Source of the DNA: Bacillota bacterium
GTDB lineage: Bacteria; Eremiobacterota; SpSt-956; JAKJGF01
Length of the DNA: 18,344 nucleotides
Assembly: GCA_029555925.1 (NCBI GenBank)
Contig: JAKPQU010000376.1
Location: 1-18,344 of the forward strand
Reading direction: 5' to 3'
Positions 6,220 through 14,607 of the stretch are shown here, in pieces (positions within the stretch are counted from its first letter, which is position 1; every line of letters starts with the position of its first letter). Under the pieces are notes generated by a model, which did no database searches, had not been told where the DNA came from, and was given only the letters and a program-made list of their open reading frames with translations. A program made the translations under genes and the position numbers.

Positions 6220-8040
6220 ATGAAAAACTGTTCACCGATTCTTATTATAATTTCTTTTATTTTCATAACTTTTTTGTCAGGTTGCGGCGGAAGTGATACG
6301 GCAAGTCCTGTTATTATTACTCCGACACCTGTTATTATTCCAACACCTGTTCCTTCACAATCGGTTATTTCAACTGCAAAAGAAATAGTTACAAAAGTTT
6401 CTACTATTTCTGCCAGTAATGGAGGAGAAATATCTTTTGAAGATTTAAATGTCATTGTATCAGCCGGAGCTTTATCATCTGACAATGAAATTGAAGTGGC
6501 AGAAGTTACTATAACCGATAAAAACGGCATTATTCACAGCAGCAATGAAGAGGAACATGGAAGAATATACGAGATTTCAAGCGGTTCTCCAGATGAATTA
6601 ATAGGTCTCAATAAACCTGTAAAGTTAGAGATGAAAGTAGACCCCAATTCTCCGGATCCCGGTTTTGCCATATGGAGCGGAGAAGAATGGCTTTTTATTG
6701 ATAAGGAATATACTTTCTATGATAGTAATAACCATATATTGACAACTTATATAGATTATATAGAAAAAGACTTTGATAACTACATTATTGAAGGTAACAG
6801 AGGCAGTATGATGATACATCCTGTCAATGTTACTTATTTCAAAAATATAAATTATGGACATGGACTGACCTATAATTATCCAAATTATGAATATACTACC
6901 GGGGGACATTTTACAGTACATTATGGAAATAATATGAGTAAAGAACAGGTAAAAGCTATGGGAGACTTCTTTGAAGCAGGGTACAGCTATTATAAAAACC
7001 TGGGATATGCTTCACCTGTCCCTTTTTCTTACTCGGAGGGAGGACCATTGTTTGAATCCCGGAGAATTATGGTCTATATAAAGCCTGATAATTCCCGTGA
7101 TGCATGGGCGAGTAGTTGTGGTATTATATGTATGCCTTCTGGGCAAAATAAGTACATCTCGGAGATAGCCTATCATGAACTTTTTCATCTAATTCAACGT
7201 AATTATTCCAATAGAAATAATTTCCCTACATGGATGGCTGAAAATACAGCAGAAAGTATGGGGCCTTATTTATACAATAAACTTGACACTTATGAAAAAA
7301 ATAAATATGATATACAGGCCTATAATGGCTCAGAAGGAGGTTTCTGGATGGGGCCGGATCTCTTCTCTGTTTCCCTGGATAATCAGGTAAAAGATACAGG
7401 TAACGAATATTATAATGCCATTATATGGACCTATCTTATAGCAAAATACGGTATAAATCCTTATAAAAATATAGTAACAGACTTTTTTACTAAAAATCCA
7501 CAGGAAGCTTTTTTTACAGTTCTTGATGACCCATTTAAAAACAATATCAATAAGTATGTCTCTGACTTTTATGGTGAAGCCTTTGAAGATTATGTTATTT
7601 ACGGCGAGATATTCAATAATGTTAACTATGTTAACTTGCCTTTGAGAGAAAAAGGAGACCCTCTGTTCAGCCCGGCTTCCGGTTATCCTTTTGCTTATAA
7701 TTATAATGCCTTTAGCTCCAGTTCAGAGTTAAATCCCTATTATAATAATCAGACATTGACTCTTTATCATCTGAGCGGAAGATATTTCAATTTCAAGTCA
7801 GATGGCAACAAAGGTTCCCTTTACCTGACAGTAAAACCTTCTATAAAAGATTATTTTATTGTAAAAATATATCGCTTTAAAAATACGGAAGGGAAATTCA
7901 CTCGCTTAAATGTGGAGGAATATGGCGGAACGGATTCTTATGAAATACCTTATAATGATGCAACAGATATTACAATACTTTTAGAAAATTTGTCTTATTA
8001 CTATGATAATAATGTAATTCTCAGGGCTTATGGAAAATGA
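6220..8040 (+). CDS. Lipoprotein with ZU5-like region and HExxH metalloprotease signature, 606 aa
   Basis: A lipoprotein signal peptide ends in the lipobox LSGC (Cys22) and is followed by a Thr/Pro linker (about 28-47). Residues 68-100 (GGEISFEDLNVIVSAGALSS) look like a ZU5-type module. The central domain carries HELFH (H319, E320, H323) and, 18 residues on, WMAENTAES, whose E341 or E345 would be the third zinc ligand as in gluzincin proteases. The C-terminal 200 residues are aromatic and Asn-rich and not recognised. It is expected to be anchored in the membrane and to act outside the cytoplasm; its substrate is unknown. GAGGAGG lies 9 nt before the ATG. A TATAAT at 6171-6176, just outside the repeat, could be a -10 box, but no clear -35 is seen. 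It appears monocistronic. Confidence 0.8.
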   Translation: MKNCSPILIIISFIFITFLSGCGGSDTASPVIITPTPVIIPTPVPSQSVISTAKEIVTKVSTISASNGGEISFEDLNVIVSAGALSSDNEIEVAEVTITDKNGIIHSSNEEEHGRIYEISSGSPDELIGLNKPVKLEMKVDPNSPDPGFAIWSGEEWLFIDKEYTFYDSNNHILTTYIDYIEKDFDNYIIEGNRGSMMIHPVNVTYFKNINYGHGLTYNYPNYEYTTGGHFTVHYGNNMSKEQVKAMGDFFEAGYSYYKNLGYASPVPFSYSEGGPLFESRRIMVYIKPDNSRDAWASSCGIICMPSGQNKYISEIAYHELFHLIQRNYSNRNNFPTWMAENTAESMGPYLYNKLDTYEKNKYDIQAYNGSEGGFWMGPDLFSVSLDNQVKDTGNEYYNAIIWTYLIAKYGINPYKNIVTDFFTKNPQEAFFTVLDDPFKNNINKYVSDFYGEAFEDYVIYGEIFNNVNYVNLPLREKGDPLFSPASGYPFAYNYNAFSSSSELNPYYNNQTLTLYHLSGRYFNFKSDGNKGSLYLTVKPSIKDYFIVKIYRFKNTEGKFTRLNVEEYGGTDSYEIPYNDATDITILLENLSYYYDNNVILRAYGK

Positions 8041-8049
8041 GCCGGGATT

Positions 8050-8232
8050 TTAAGGACAGGCGTCTTCATTTCTATCAGGAATGGGATAGGCCTGTCCTTT
8101 CCTGTATTTATTTAATATTTTCACAATTTCTTCTGTAGTAAGGCGTGGAGTTTTTTCTCTTACAGAAAGGAGTTTTTCCGTAAGTTTTTTTCTTTTCAGT
8201 AACATAAGTTCTTTTTTCATGGCTTCATTCAT
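8050..8232 (-). CDS. Small protein downstream of pglX, 60 aa, unknown
   Basis: The ATG at 8232 has an AAAGGAG site 8 nt upstream, placed in the 14-nt gap after the pglX stop, so the two genes are surely co-transcribed. The sequence is basic and helical (MKKELMLLKRKKLTEKLLS), followed by LTTEEIVKILNKYRKGQ and an acidic tail ending in DACP. It has no signal peptide or membrane segment. I recognise no family; the second half is faintly like the short regulators found beside toxin or defence genes. A role as a PglX partner or regulator is inferred from position only. Confidence 0.65.
   Translation of the reverse strand: MNEAMKKELMLLKRKKLTEKLLSVREKTPRLTTEEIVKILNKYRKGQAYPIPDRNEDACP
8052..8099. terminator. 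Possible bidirectional terminator between convergent genes
   Basis: AAGGACAGGC (8052-8061) pairs perfectly with GCCTGTCCTT (8090-8099) across a 28-nt loop. It lies between the stop of the lipoprotein gene (8040) and, on the other strand, within the last codons and stop of the 60-aa gene. The T-tracts are weak on both sides, so termination is only likely. Confidence 0.4.
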
Positions 8233-8246
8233 GAAATCACTCCTTT

Positions 8247-11200
8247 TTACACAATCTTCCCGACAAGTCCTTTGAATTTCTCATAATTCACCGTTACACC
8301 GTCATCAAGATCAATTTCTACCTGCATGTCTGCCATATGTCTTACCGGCTCGTCATATTTCCTGAGTTCATCTTTATGAGCCGCTATTTCAGAGAGTTTT
8401 TTCTCTGCCTGTTTCTTTTCCCTGCCATCTTTTATCCGAGCAAGGTTTTCTCTGGCATGTTTTTCTGCTACCTCAAGTCTTCCCTGCAGTTCATGGAGAT
8501 AATCTATCCTCATTTTTGCTATGGTGAATCTGTCATATCTGTGGAGATAGATCAATGCATTGAAGGCTTTGTTTTTTCCCGATGTAAAGAGCCAGTAGAT
8601 TGGCCTTTTCTGGTATATTCTTACATGGTCTTTATAGAAATCATTCAGGAAATATTTTCTTATTCTCTCTCTTGAAGTTTCATTATCTGTTTTCCCCAGG
8701 ACAGATGCTATAAAGTCGATATTTTCATAGAGATTCTCAGAGCCGAAGGTGACTCTTACGAAATCTATGAACCGTGCCACTATATCATCATCAAACCAGT
8801 CTGCCGAAAGGACAGGGATTATGCCGTCATCGTCTACGGGGAATGTTTTGTATTTTGAAGGGTCGAAGGCGCCTCCTGCGTATATGAGGCCGGGAGAGTC
8901 AAGGGAATAGCGGCCCATCATACAGCCCACTGCATAGGACAGGAAGGATTTTACGTCTCTTTCCAGATCTGCTTTTCTTATTGTGATGTCTTTATCTTCC
9001 ACTTCTGGAGTGAGTTCATCTGATAGATCGTAGATTTCTATGAAGAGGCGGTTCAGTTCTTCTTCATTGGATTTTAACTGGTTGAACTGAGATTCTGTAT
9101 AGGCTCTCCAGGAGTTGAAGGCATTTTGTATCGTGCCGTCCGTCCTGTGCTGGATGAACGGGTGAAGCTGGAAGTCCCATGAGGTTTCGAAGGAGTCCCA
9201 GTCGCGCCGGGAAATCTGGATGTTTTCTTCTGTGAGAGTGTCTATCAGGAGTTTTATGGATTCGGATTGAGGGAAGAGGATGGGTATTGCTCCTAGATCT
9301 CCTACTTGAAAAGCTATTGTTGGGTTCAATATTCTAAAAAAATTGAAAGACAACTTAGAACATAAAAAACTTGTAAAATATTTTATATTTTCTTTATCTG
9401 GAAAGAGGCAAGAACCATTAGTATCAAATAAAAAACCTGAAGGTGAATATCTTACTCCTAAATAACTTGAACTTATTCTTGACCAGGTTATACCTTCTCT
9501 AAAATAAAAACTTTCATTTGAAATTTTCCATCCTAGATTATCGCCAAGTTGAGGGTAAACCTTTTTTGTATTTTCTTTTATTTCATAACCATCATTTTCC
9601 CAGTTTACTAGAAATTCATTATTACCGTACCATTTTCTGAATTCTCCCCCTTTATTATAAGGAAACCATTTTAAAGCTGACTTACAAGCATCTGAACTAT
9701 TTTTAAAATTTAAACCAATTTTTTCTTTGTTAACTTCGAACCAATATCTTAAAAACCTCTCATTGTTACCTGTTCTCATTCCCATACAAGGTTTTACTAT
9801 TTTATCTAAAGAAACATCTAACTCAAATATTTTTCTTACTTTATTACTAACCCAATAAGCAATAGGGGAACCTGGAATTTTAGAAAAGTCTTGTTGTATG
9901 GTATTTTTTAATCTATATTTCTCAATGAAAAATGCTTTTTCTTTCTGTTGTGAATTATTAAAATCTACAAGTCTTACAAATACAGGTTTATAAGAATTAA
10001 TGTATTCATTTCTAATAATAAAACTACTACTTTGAACAACCTCTCCTCCAATTTCCTCAAAAGCTCTTGAGCCAAGATGAAGCATCGAAAAAATAGTGTT
10101 TTTATTTAGCAAACTCTCTCTTAATTTTTGATAGGTAGATAAAAACATCCAGGAATGTTGTGTAATCATTCCTGTGAATTTTGTTTCCTTAGTAAAACTT
10201 ATACATCTCTCAATAAAACAGGCAAAAAGATCACTTTTGGAAATAGGAAAGTTTTCTTTAAGAAAATTCATTACCTTTTTATTCATATTACCGCTTCCCA
10301 TATAAGGCGGATTGGTCACAACCACATCATACTTTCCGGCCAGAATCCCGGCCTGTTTCACAATCCCTTCCACCCTTTCAACCAGATGATGGGAAAACAT
10401 ATCATGTTCCCCCGCAAATCTCTCCAGTTCTTTCTCTGCCTCAATTCTATCAAAATCTCTGACCTCAATTAAAGACCCGAATTCCTTGCCGTCAACGAAC
10501 TGTTCGCACAGATCCATCAAAACAGGATAACCCTGGAGGGGCGTTTCGCGAAAGGCTCCTCCATTAAATTCCTGAATGGAACAGAGATTGAGGGAAATTT
10601 CTTTACGAAAAATCCTTCTATAAAAACTCCTTGCCTTCATCATTACGGCAAATGCCGCTAGCTGTGCCGCTCTGTCATCTATATCAAGGCCGTACAAATT
10701 TTTTGTTAAAATCAAATGTGGAATTTCCCTTTCCTCATATCCGGCACTCCTGTAAATCTCATACATGACCTCAAAGGCATAAACAAGGATATGGCCCGAA
10801 CCCATACAGGGATCTAATATTTTTATAGATTCAGGCTTAAGATTTTTGTCTATTATTTCATCCAGCTGTTTCCGAACCTCCGGCTCCTGTTCTGCCGGCT
10901 CAATATAATATTTCCATTTCTCCTGCAGTTCCTTATCCGGATGGGCTTCCAGCCAGAGCCTTCCGGCGGAATTCTCAACCATATATTTCACAATCCATGC
11001 TGGTGTAAATAGCTGTGTCGCAGCAGGAATGTTTTCTTTTGAAATCTTTATGTTTTTCTTTAAATCGGAAAAAACTTCGTCTTTCTTCTCTGAAATATAA
11101 AACTGATAAAGCCACCCTATTATCTCTACTTCTTTAAAATCTTCTTCAGGTATTTCTGCTGTGAGTTTTCTTATGACGGAATCGGTAAAAAGGAGATTAT

Positions 11201-11738
11201 CAGGCAGAAGCAGTTCCGTATAATCCAGAATCTTTTCAAAAAGGAAAGGAAGTATTTTAGATAATTCATTGCATTGAATAATAAGAAGGTATTTATATAA
11301 ACTTTCCAGATCATTATTATCCTGAAATCCGTAAATAATATCTTTATCCACAGGAAGATCTATAGATAGGGCAGAGGTTATTATATCAGGTTCTGTTTTA
11401 TCGGGAGTAATTGAAGAAAGAACTCTTACGCCTGCGGGAAGATAATCATTCACTTCCATAAAGCGAAGGGCTATAAAGCGGTTAAACCAGGTACAGGCCC
11501 CTTCTTCCATGACCTGTTCATAACCTTTCTCCAAAACCATTCTTACAAGTTCTTCTCTCTGTTTTTTTATCTTTCTGATATGTACCCTGTCTCCTATGAC
11601 AATACCGTCTTCGGATTCACCCGTCACAGGTTCTATCTTTTCTGATGTTATGCCGTAATATTCTGCTTTTTTAGCTACATGATAGAGAAGGTTTTTTCTT
11701 GCTTCAACGGAGAAATTCTTTATAGCACTTTTGTTCAT
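8247..11738 (-). CDS. pglX: BREX adenine-specific DNA methyltransferase PglX
   Basis: This 1163-aa protein has the length and order of BREX-1 PglX. The N-terminal region has NFSVEARKNLLYHVAKKAEY and TWFNRFIALRFMEVNDYLP. SAM motif I follows as DPCMGSGH (D309), then GLDIDDRAAQLAAFAVMMKA, the catalytic NPPY (N476-Y479) with MGSGNMN, a target-recognition region, and the C-terminal DRFTIAKMRIDYLHELQGRL-type helical part. PglX adds N6-methyladenine to mark self DNA; in full BREX systems it works with PglZ, BrxC, BrxA, BrxB and BrxL against phage. None of these is in the window, so this copy is an orphan as far as can be seen. The start has a GAAAGGACAG site. Codons about 484-810 are far more AT-rich than the rest. 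Confidence 0.93.
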   Translation of the reverse strand: MNKSAIKNFSVEARKNLLYHVAKKAEYYGITSEKIEPVTGESEDGIVIGDRVHIRKIKKQREELVRMVLEKGYEQVMEEGACTWFNRFIALRFMEVNDYLPAGVRVLSSITPDKTEPDIITSALSIDLPVDKDIIYGFQDNNDLESLYKYLLIIQCNELSKILPFLFEKILDYTELLLPDNLLFTDSVIRKLTAEIPEEDFKEVEIIGWLYQFYISEKKDEVFSDLKKNIKISKENIPAATQLFTPAWIVKYMVENSAGRLWLEAHPDKELQEKWKYYIEPAEQEPEVRKQLDEIIDKNLKPESIKILDPCMGSGHILVYAFEVMYEIYRSAGYEEREIPHLILTKNLYGLDIDDRAAQLAAFAVMMKARSFYRRIFRKEISLNLCSIQEFNGGAFRETPLQGYPVLMDLCEQFVDGKEFGSLIEVRDFDRIEAEKELERFAGEHDMFSHHLVERVEGIVKQAGILAGKYDVVVTNPPYMGSGNMNKKVMNFLKENFPISKSDLFACFIERCISFTKETKFTGMITQHSWMFLSTYQKLRESLLNKNTIFSMLHLGSRAFEEIGGEVVQSSSFIIRNEYINSYKPVFVRLVDFNNSQQKEKAFFIEKYRLKNTIQQDFSKIPGSPIAYWVSNKVRKIFELDVSLDKIVKPCMGMRTGNNERFLRYWFEVNKEKIGLNFKNSSDACKSALKWFPYNKGGEFRKWYGNNEFLVNWENDGYEIKENTKKVYPQLGDNLGWKISNESFYFREGITWSRISSSYLGVRYSPSGFLFDTNGSCLFPDKENIKYFTSFLCSKLSFNFFRILNPTIAFQVGDLGAIPILFPQSESIKLLIDTLTEENIQISRRDWDSFETSWDFQLHPFIQHRTDGTIQNAFNSWRAYTESQFNQLKSNEEELNRLFIEIYDLSDELTPEVEDKDITIRKADLERDVKSFLSYAVGCMMGRYSLDSPGLIYAGGAFDPSKYKTFPVDDDGIIPVLSADWFDDDIVARFIDFVRVTFGSENLYENIDFIASVLGKTDNETSRERIRKYFLNDFYKDHVRIYQKRPIYWLFTSGKNKAFNALIYLHRYDRFTIAKMRIDYLHELQGRLEVAEKHARENLARIKDGREKKQAEKKLSEIAAHKDELRKYDEPVRHMADMQVEIDLDDGVTVNYEKFKGLVGKIV
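9310..10290 (-). other. AT-rich exchanged-looking segment inside pglX (specificity region)
   Basis: By counting sample 60-base lines, GC is about 27-28% at 9301-9360, 9421-9480, 9661-9720 and 10201-10260, but 55% at 9121-9180, 52% at 10321-10380 and 47% at 10381-10440. The shift begins right after the codons for the NPPY motif and ends near the codons for QVGDLGAIPILF. It therefore covers the rest of the catalytic domain and the likely target-recognition domain, about residues 484-810. The reading frame is intact throughout. Recombinational replacement is inferred. Confidence 0.6.
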
Positions 11739-11760
11739 TGATTATTCTGTCCTTTCTTTT

Positions 11761-11864
11761 GTCTGACCCGGTATTTTCAGGCTTCAGGGATGATGGGATT
11801 TTGTTAATTTAAACGGTGAACATAATCCTGTTCATCCTTTAATCCCATAAATCCCGGTTCAGAC
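11761..11864. repeat. Imperfect palindromic repeat of the GTCTGAACC-GGATTT type
   Basis: GTCTGACCCGGTATTT (from 11761) faces its relative GTCTGAACCGGGATTT on the other strand (ending at 11864). Each arm continues as GG-TT-A-GGATGA--GGATT, so two homologous 43-nt arms are inverted around a centre near 11812. From memory, similar arms occur as dispersed elements in many environmental genomes, where they are sometimes translated as LSEPGFTGLKDEQD. It sits directly upstream of pglX. Confidence 0.65.
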
Positions 11865-11905
11865 AATGCTTCAACGGAGAAATTCTTTATGGAACTTTTG
11901 TTCAT
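11804..11905 (-). pseudogene. Broken second copy of the pglX 5' end
   Basis: Positions 11868-11905 repeat the first 38 bases of pglX (11701-11738) with two mismatches and would read MNKSSIKNFSVEA. The frame then runs into the palindromic element (LSEPGFMGLKDEQDYV) and stops at 11804, giving only 33 residues. No convincing ribosome site precedes it. It is best explained as the remnant of a second pglX-like 5' end, or as a duplication linked to arrival of the palindrome. Confidence 0.6.
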
Positions 11906-12132
11906 CTCTACACATTTTCTTTCATTGACTATAATGATTTATTAAAATTCTATAAATAAAATCTATTTCCTTTACTATGCTATATTTCATCAGAGTGTTA
12001 GAAAAAAATGCTAAAAAAGATAAGTCATCTTGAAAGAACTGGATTATTGAACATGTGAACCCTGAAAAATTAGAGGGAATAAATTTTCATTCTGTGCGAC
12101 TATTGAGAAAATCATAAAGGAGGAATTTTAGT
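11906..12132. other. AT-rich spacer between divergent genes
   Basis: This spacer separates the pglX remnant (minus) from the 736-aa gene (plus), so it should hold promoters for both directions. TTGACT (about 11926) is followed by TATAAA, but the spacing (20 nt) is too long to call it. No RNA gene or other structure was recognised. Confidence 0.4.
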
Positions 12133-14343
12133 ATGAATAGAATTTTAAAGATTTTCTTGATTATCCTTATCATGTCAGGCCTTATATCGGCTGCAATCGC
12201 ACAGGAGCAGGGCAAGCAGGGACAGGTTACTGTGCCGCTCGATCAGTTCCTGCAGCTTATGAATAAAAACAATAAACCTGTTTCTCAGCCTGTGCCTCCT
12301 CCGCCTGTAACTCTCGTATTCGGCACTGCCGACCTCTCTGTTACGGCAGGTAAAGATTCCCTTAAAGTCCAGTGCAACACTATGTTCAGTTCTTTCCATG
12401 GCGGATGGAATGAAATTTCTCTTATAGGTACCCAGGCGGCTCTCAATGAAGTAAAAGTAGACGGTGCCGATATGCCTGTCTATACGAAAGACGGAAAATA
12501 TACGATTATCCACAAAGGTGCGGGAAGACACAGTCTTACCTTTACCTATCTCGTTTCTGCAAAGAGATCCGGTAATACCACTGTTTCCACCCTGCTCCTT
12601 CCGCCTTCTTCTTCATCCAATCTGAAGATCTCCATACCTGCTACAGGTATAAATATACAGGTCAATCCTTCCATGGGAGGAAATACATCTGCAGAAGAAA
12701 ACAGGAGTATTTTTAAAGGCACTCTCCCTGCAGGAGAGTCTGTGCAGGTGTCCTGGTCTCTTCCAACATCAGGTAACAGCAAAATTACTCAGATAAATGT
12801 AAAACCGCGAATTTATGCTCAGGTCAATCACCTTGTTTCTGTCAGTGTCGGCGCAGTTCAGATTACGAGCCAGATAAATCTCTCGGTAGTCCGCGGTAAA
12901 AGTGACAGCTTTTACTTCCTGGCACCGAAAGATGTGGAAATTCTTGAAGTGAAAAGTGATAAACTTCAGACATGGACTATGGAAGAAGGAAAGAACGGGA
13001 AACATATCAATGTCATACTTACTGAAAAGGCAGAAGGTGCTGTTCAGATAACGGTTGTCAGCGAAAAACCTCTTAAAAATATTTCTTCTGTATGGACCGT
13101 ACCTTTCCTTCAGGTTACAGATGTTGAACAGGAAAAAGGCTTTATAGCATGTGAAGCAAAAACGAGTCTGGAAATGAAATCTACAGAAGAACAGGACATA
13201 AACAGGATAGATGTGAAAGAACTTCCCACTGCTCTTGACAGTATGGCAACAAGTCCTGTAATTCTTGCTTACCGTTACTATAAGCATCCATTCGTACTCT
13301 CCATAGAAACGGAAAAACATGAAGAACTGCCGGTACTGTCGGCCACAGTGGACAGCGCCCAGGCCATAACCTTTGTCAACGATGAAGGAGTATGCCTTAC
13401 AAAGGTTATATATCAGATGAAAAATAATCTGAAACAGTTCCTGCAGATAAGGCTTCCCGAGGGAGCGGAGATTATGAATGCTTTTGTATCCGGTTCCCCA
13501 GTAAAACCTGTGAAAGCATCTAACAGTAAAGATAACAGAACAGTTCTCATACCTCTCAGAAAGTCCGATGCAGGACAGAACTCTGCCCTCAATTCCTTTG
13601 CAGTTGAAGTATCCTATAAAAGTAAAAGCGGAGGTTTTTCATTCCTTGGCAGTAAATCGGAATTTCTTCCGGCATGTGATGTGCAGGTATCGGAATATTA
13701 CTGGACTGTCTATTTGCCTGAAGATAACAGGGTCATAAGTTTCGGAGGCAATATGAAAATAAGCACAGGTGCCGTATCCCTCGGATTGACAGGAGGCACA
13801 TTACAGGTGCAGAAGGATGAAGCCTATGATAAAGAAATTGCTGAAAAGATCGCCCCTTCTTCGGAACAGATAAAGAGAAAAGAAGACAGGCAGCAGGCTA
13901 TGGTACAGAATTTTACAAGTGTAAGTGTGGCAGATAATTCAGGCAGAGTTTCAGGTATTTTACCGGTAGAGTTATATATACCTCAGAGCGGCCAGGTTTT
14001 TACCTTCAAAAAACTCCTTATGGAAGAGGGGAAGAATCCTGCCATAAGTTTTGTTTATACAGGTAATTTTTTCCTCTCCATATTCTGCTGGGCTTTTTTA
14101 CTGTCCTCTCTTTATATGGTCATTATGCTCAGAAATCAAAAGATTACGAGGATTAAATTACTGCCGATCCTTATAGTCTTTACGGTAAGTTTTCTTGCAG
14201 GTAAAAGAGTGCCAGAACTGTTTTCCTTTAATCTGACAGGTATATTCCTGGGTCTGTTATATCTGTTCATTACATCTGCATTCAGAAACAGGATATTACC
14301 CTTCTTCAGAGCAGGCCATCGGATAGAACCTTTAAATATATAA
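12133..14343 (+). CDS. Exported protein with large beta-rich domain and three C-terminal membrane segments, 736 aa
   Basis: AAAGGAGG lies 9 nt before the ATG. A Sec signal peptide (cleavage near AIA23-QEQ) precedes a short Q/N-rich stretch with PLDQFLQLMNKNN and a poly-proline hinge (PVPPPP). From there to about residue 630 the protein is rich in short alternating hydrophobic segments, as expected for several beta-sandwich domains in the periplasm or outside. Three hydrophobic segments follow (about 645-665, 676-690, 700-718), and the C-terminus is short. There is no catalytic motif I can name. The layout suggests a membrane-anchored surface or envelope protein. It appears to stand alone; its stop is directly followed by a heptad repeat hairpin. 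Confidence 0.75.
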   Translation: MNRILKIFLIILIMSGLISAAIAQEQGKQGQVTVPLDQFLQLMNKNNKPVSQPVPPPPVTLVFGTADLSVTAGKDSLKVQCNTMFSSFHGGWNEISLIGTQAALNEVKVDGADMPVYTKDGKYTIIHKGAGRHSLTFTYLVSAKRSGNTTVSTLLLPPSSSSNLKISIPATGINIQVNPSMGGNTSAEENRSIFKGTLPAGESVQVSWSLPTSGNSKITQINVKPRIYAQVNHLVSVSVGAVQITSQINLSVVRGKSDSFYFLAPKDVEILEVKSDKLQTWTMEEGKNGKHINVILTEKAEGAVQITVVSEKPLKNISSVWTVPFLQVTDVEQEKGFIACEAKTSLEMKSTEEQDINRIDVKELPTALDSMATSPVILAYRYYKHPFVLSIETEKHEELPVLSATVDSAQAITFVNDEGVCLTKVIYQMKNNLKQFLQIRLPEGAEIMNAFVSGSPVKPVKASNSKDNRTVLIPLRKSDAGQNSALNSFAVEVSYKSKSGGFSFLGSKSEFLPACDVQVSEYYWTVYLPEDNRVISFGGNMKISTGAVSLGLTGGTLQVQKDEAYDKEIAEKIAPSSEQIKRKEDRQQAMVQNFTSVSVADNSGRVSGILPVELYIPQSGQVFTFKKLLMEEGKNPAISFVYTGNFFLSIFCWAFLLSSLYMVIMLRNQKITRIKLLPILIVFTVSFLAGKRVPELFSFNLTGIFLGLLYLFITSAFRNRILPFFRAGHRIEPLNI

Positions 14344-14405
14344 GTCGTAATGCGTAATGCGTGATGCGTGATGGGTTGTAAAACCTCACGTATTACGCTT
14401 TACGT
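14344..14405. repeat. GCGTRAY heptad hairpin after the 736-aa gene
   Basis: Starting with the base after the TAA stop, CGTAATG-type heptads (about 14347-14375) face an inverse arm with TATTACG and CTTTACG (about 14386-14405), with GGTTGTAAAACC between them. The core repeats that of the elements at 1-127 and 6042-6162 but lacks their TTTCATAAC ends. It could act as a transcription stop by virtue of the hairpin, though no T-run follows. Confidence 0.7.
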
Positions 14406-14423
14406 AAGAAGTAAAGAAAAACC

Positions 14424-14508
14424 TGTCATCGCGAGCGAATCGAAGCAATCCCGTCATTACATCAGAAACCGGTGGGATTGCTTCGTCGCTTCGCTCCTCG
14501 AAATGACA
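14424..14508. repeat. Dispersed palindrome of the GTCAT-GCGAGCGAA-GCAATCCC type
   Basis: TGTCATCGCGAGCGAAT followed by CGAAGCAATCCC (14424-14452) faces GGGATTGCTTCG-TCGCTTCGCTCCTCG-AAATGACA (14474-14508). This is a widespread intergenic palindrome that I recall from many unrelated genomes, and it would form a long hairpin in RNA or single-stranded DNA. No gene is encoded. Confidence 0.75.
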
Positions 14509-14551
14509 AAATGCGTAAGTCCTGTTATAATATAGTTCAGGTTATCATCTC

Positions 14552-14579
14552 GCGTCACGCGTCACGCGTCACGCGTCAC
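14552..14579. repeat. Four perfect GCGTCAC heptads upstream of pilT
   Basis: This array is identical in sequence and copy number to the one at 3921-3948 and ends 28 nt before the pilT start. The 264-bp gap before pilT therefore holds three different repeats in a row and no gene; no clear promoter for pilT was found in it. Confidence 0.85.
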
Positions 14580-14607
14580 GATTACATTGAGAAGGGTTGT
14601 ATAAATT

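Noticed and set aside
8247..11738. Complete BREX locus
   Set aside because: Only PglX is present. Both sides were read and no PglZ, BrxC, BrxA, BrxB or BrxL homologue is visible.
11824..11867. Start of a GxxExxY-type protein
   Set aside because: The LSEPGF-LKDEQD peptide comes from the dispersed palindrome itself. The frame stops 14 codons later and no GxxExxY body follows.
12769..13320. 183-aa open frame on the minus strand inside the 736-aa gene
   Set aside because: It is antisense to a well-supported gene, has no ribosome site or recognisable domain, and is rich in Cys, Phe and Tyr as expected of a shadow frame.
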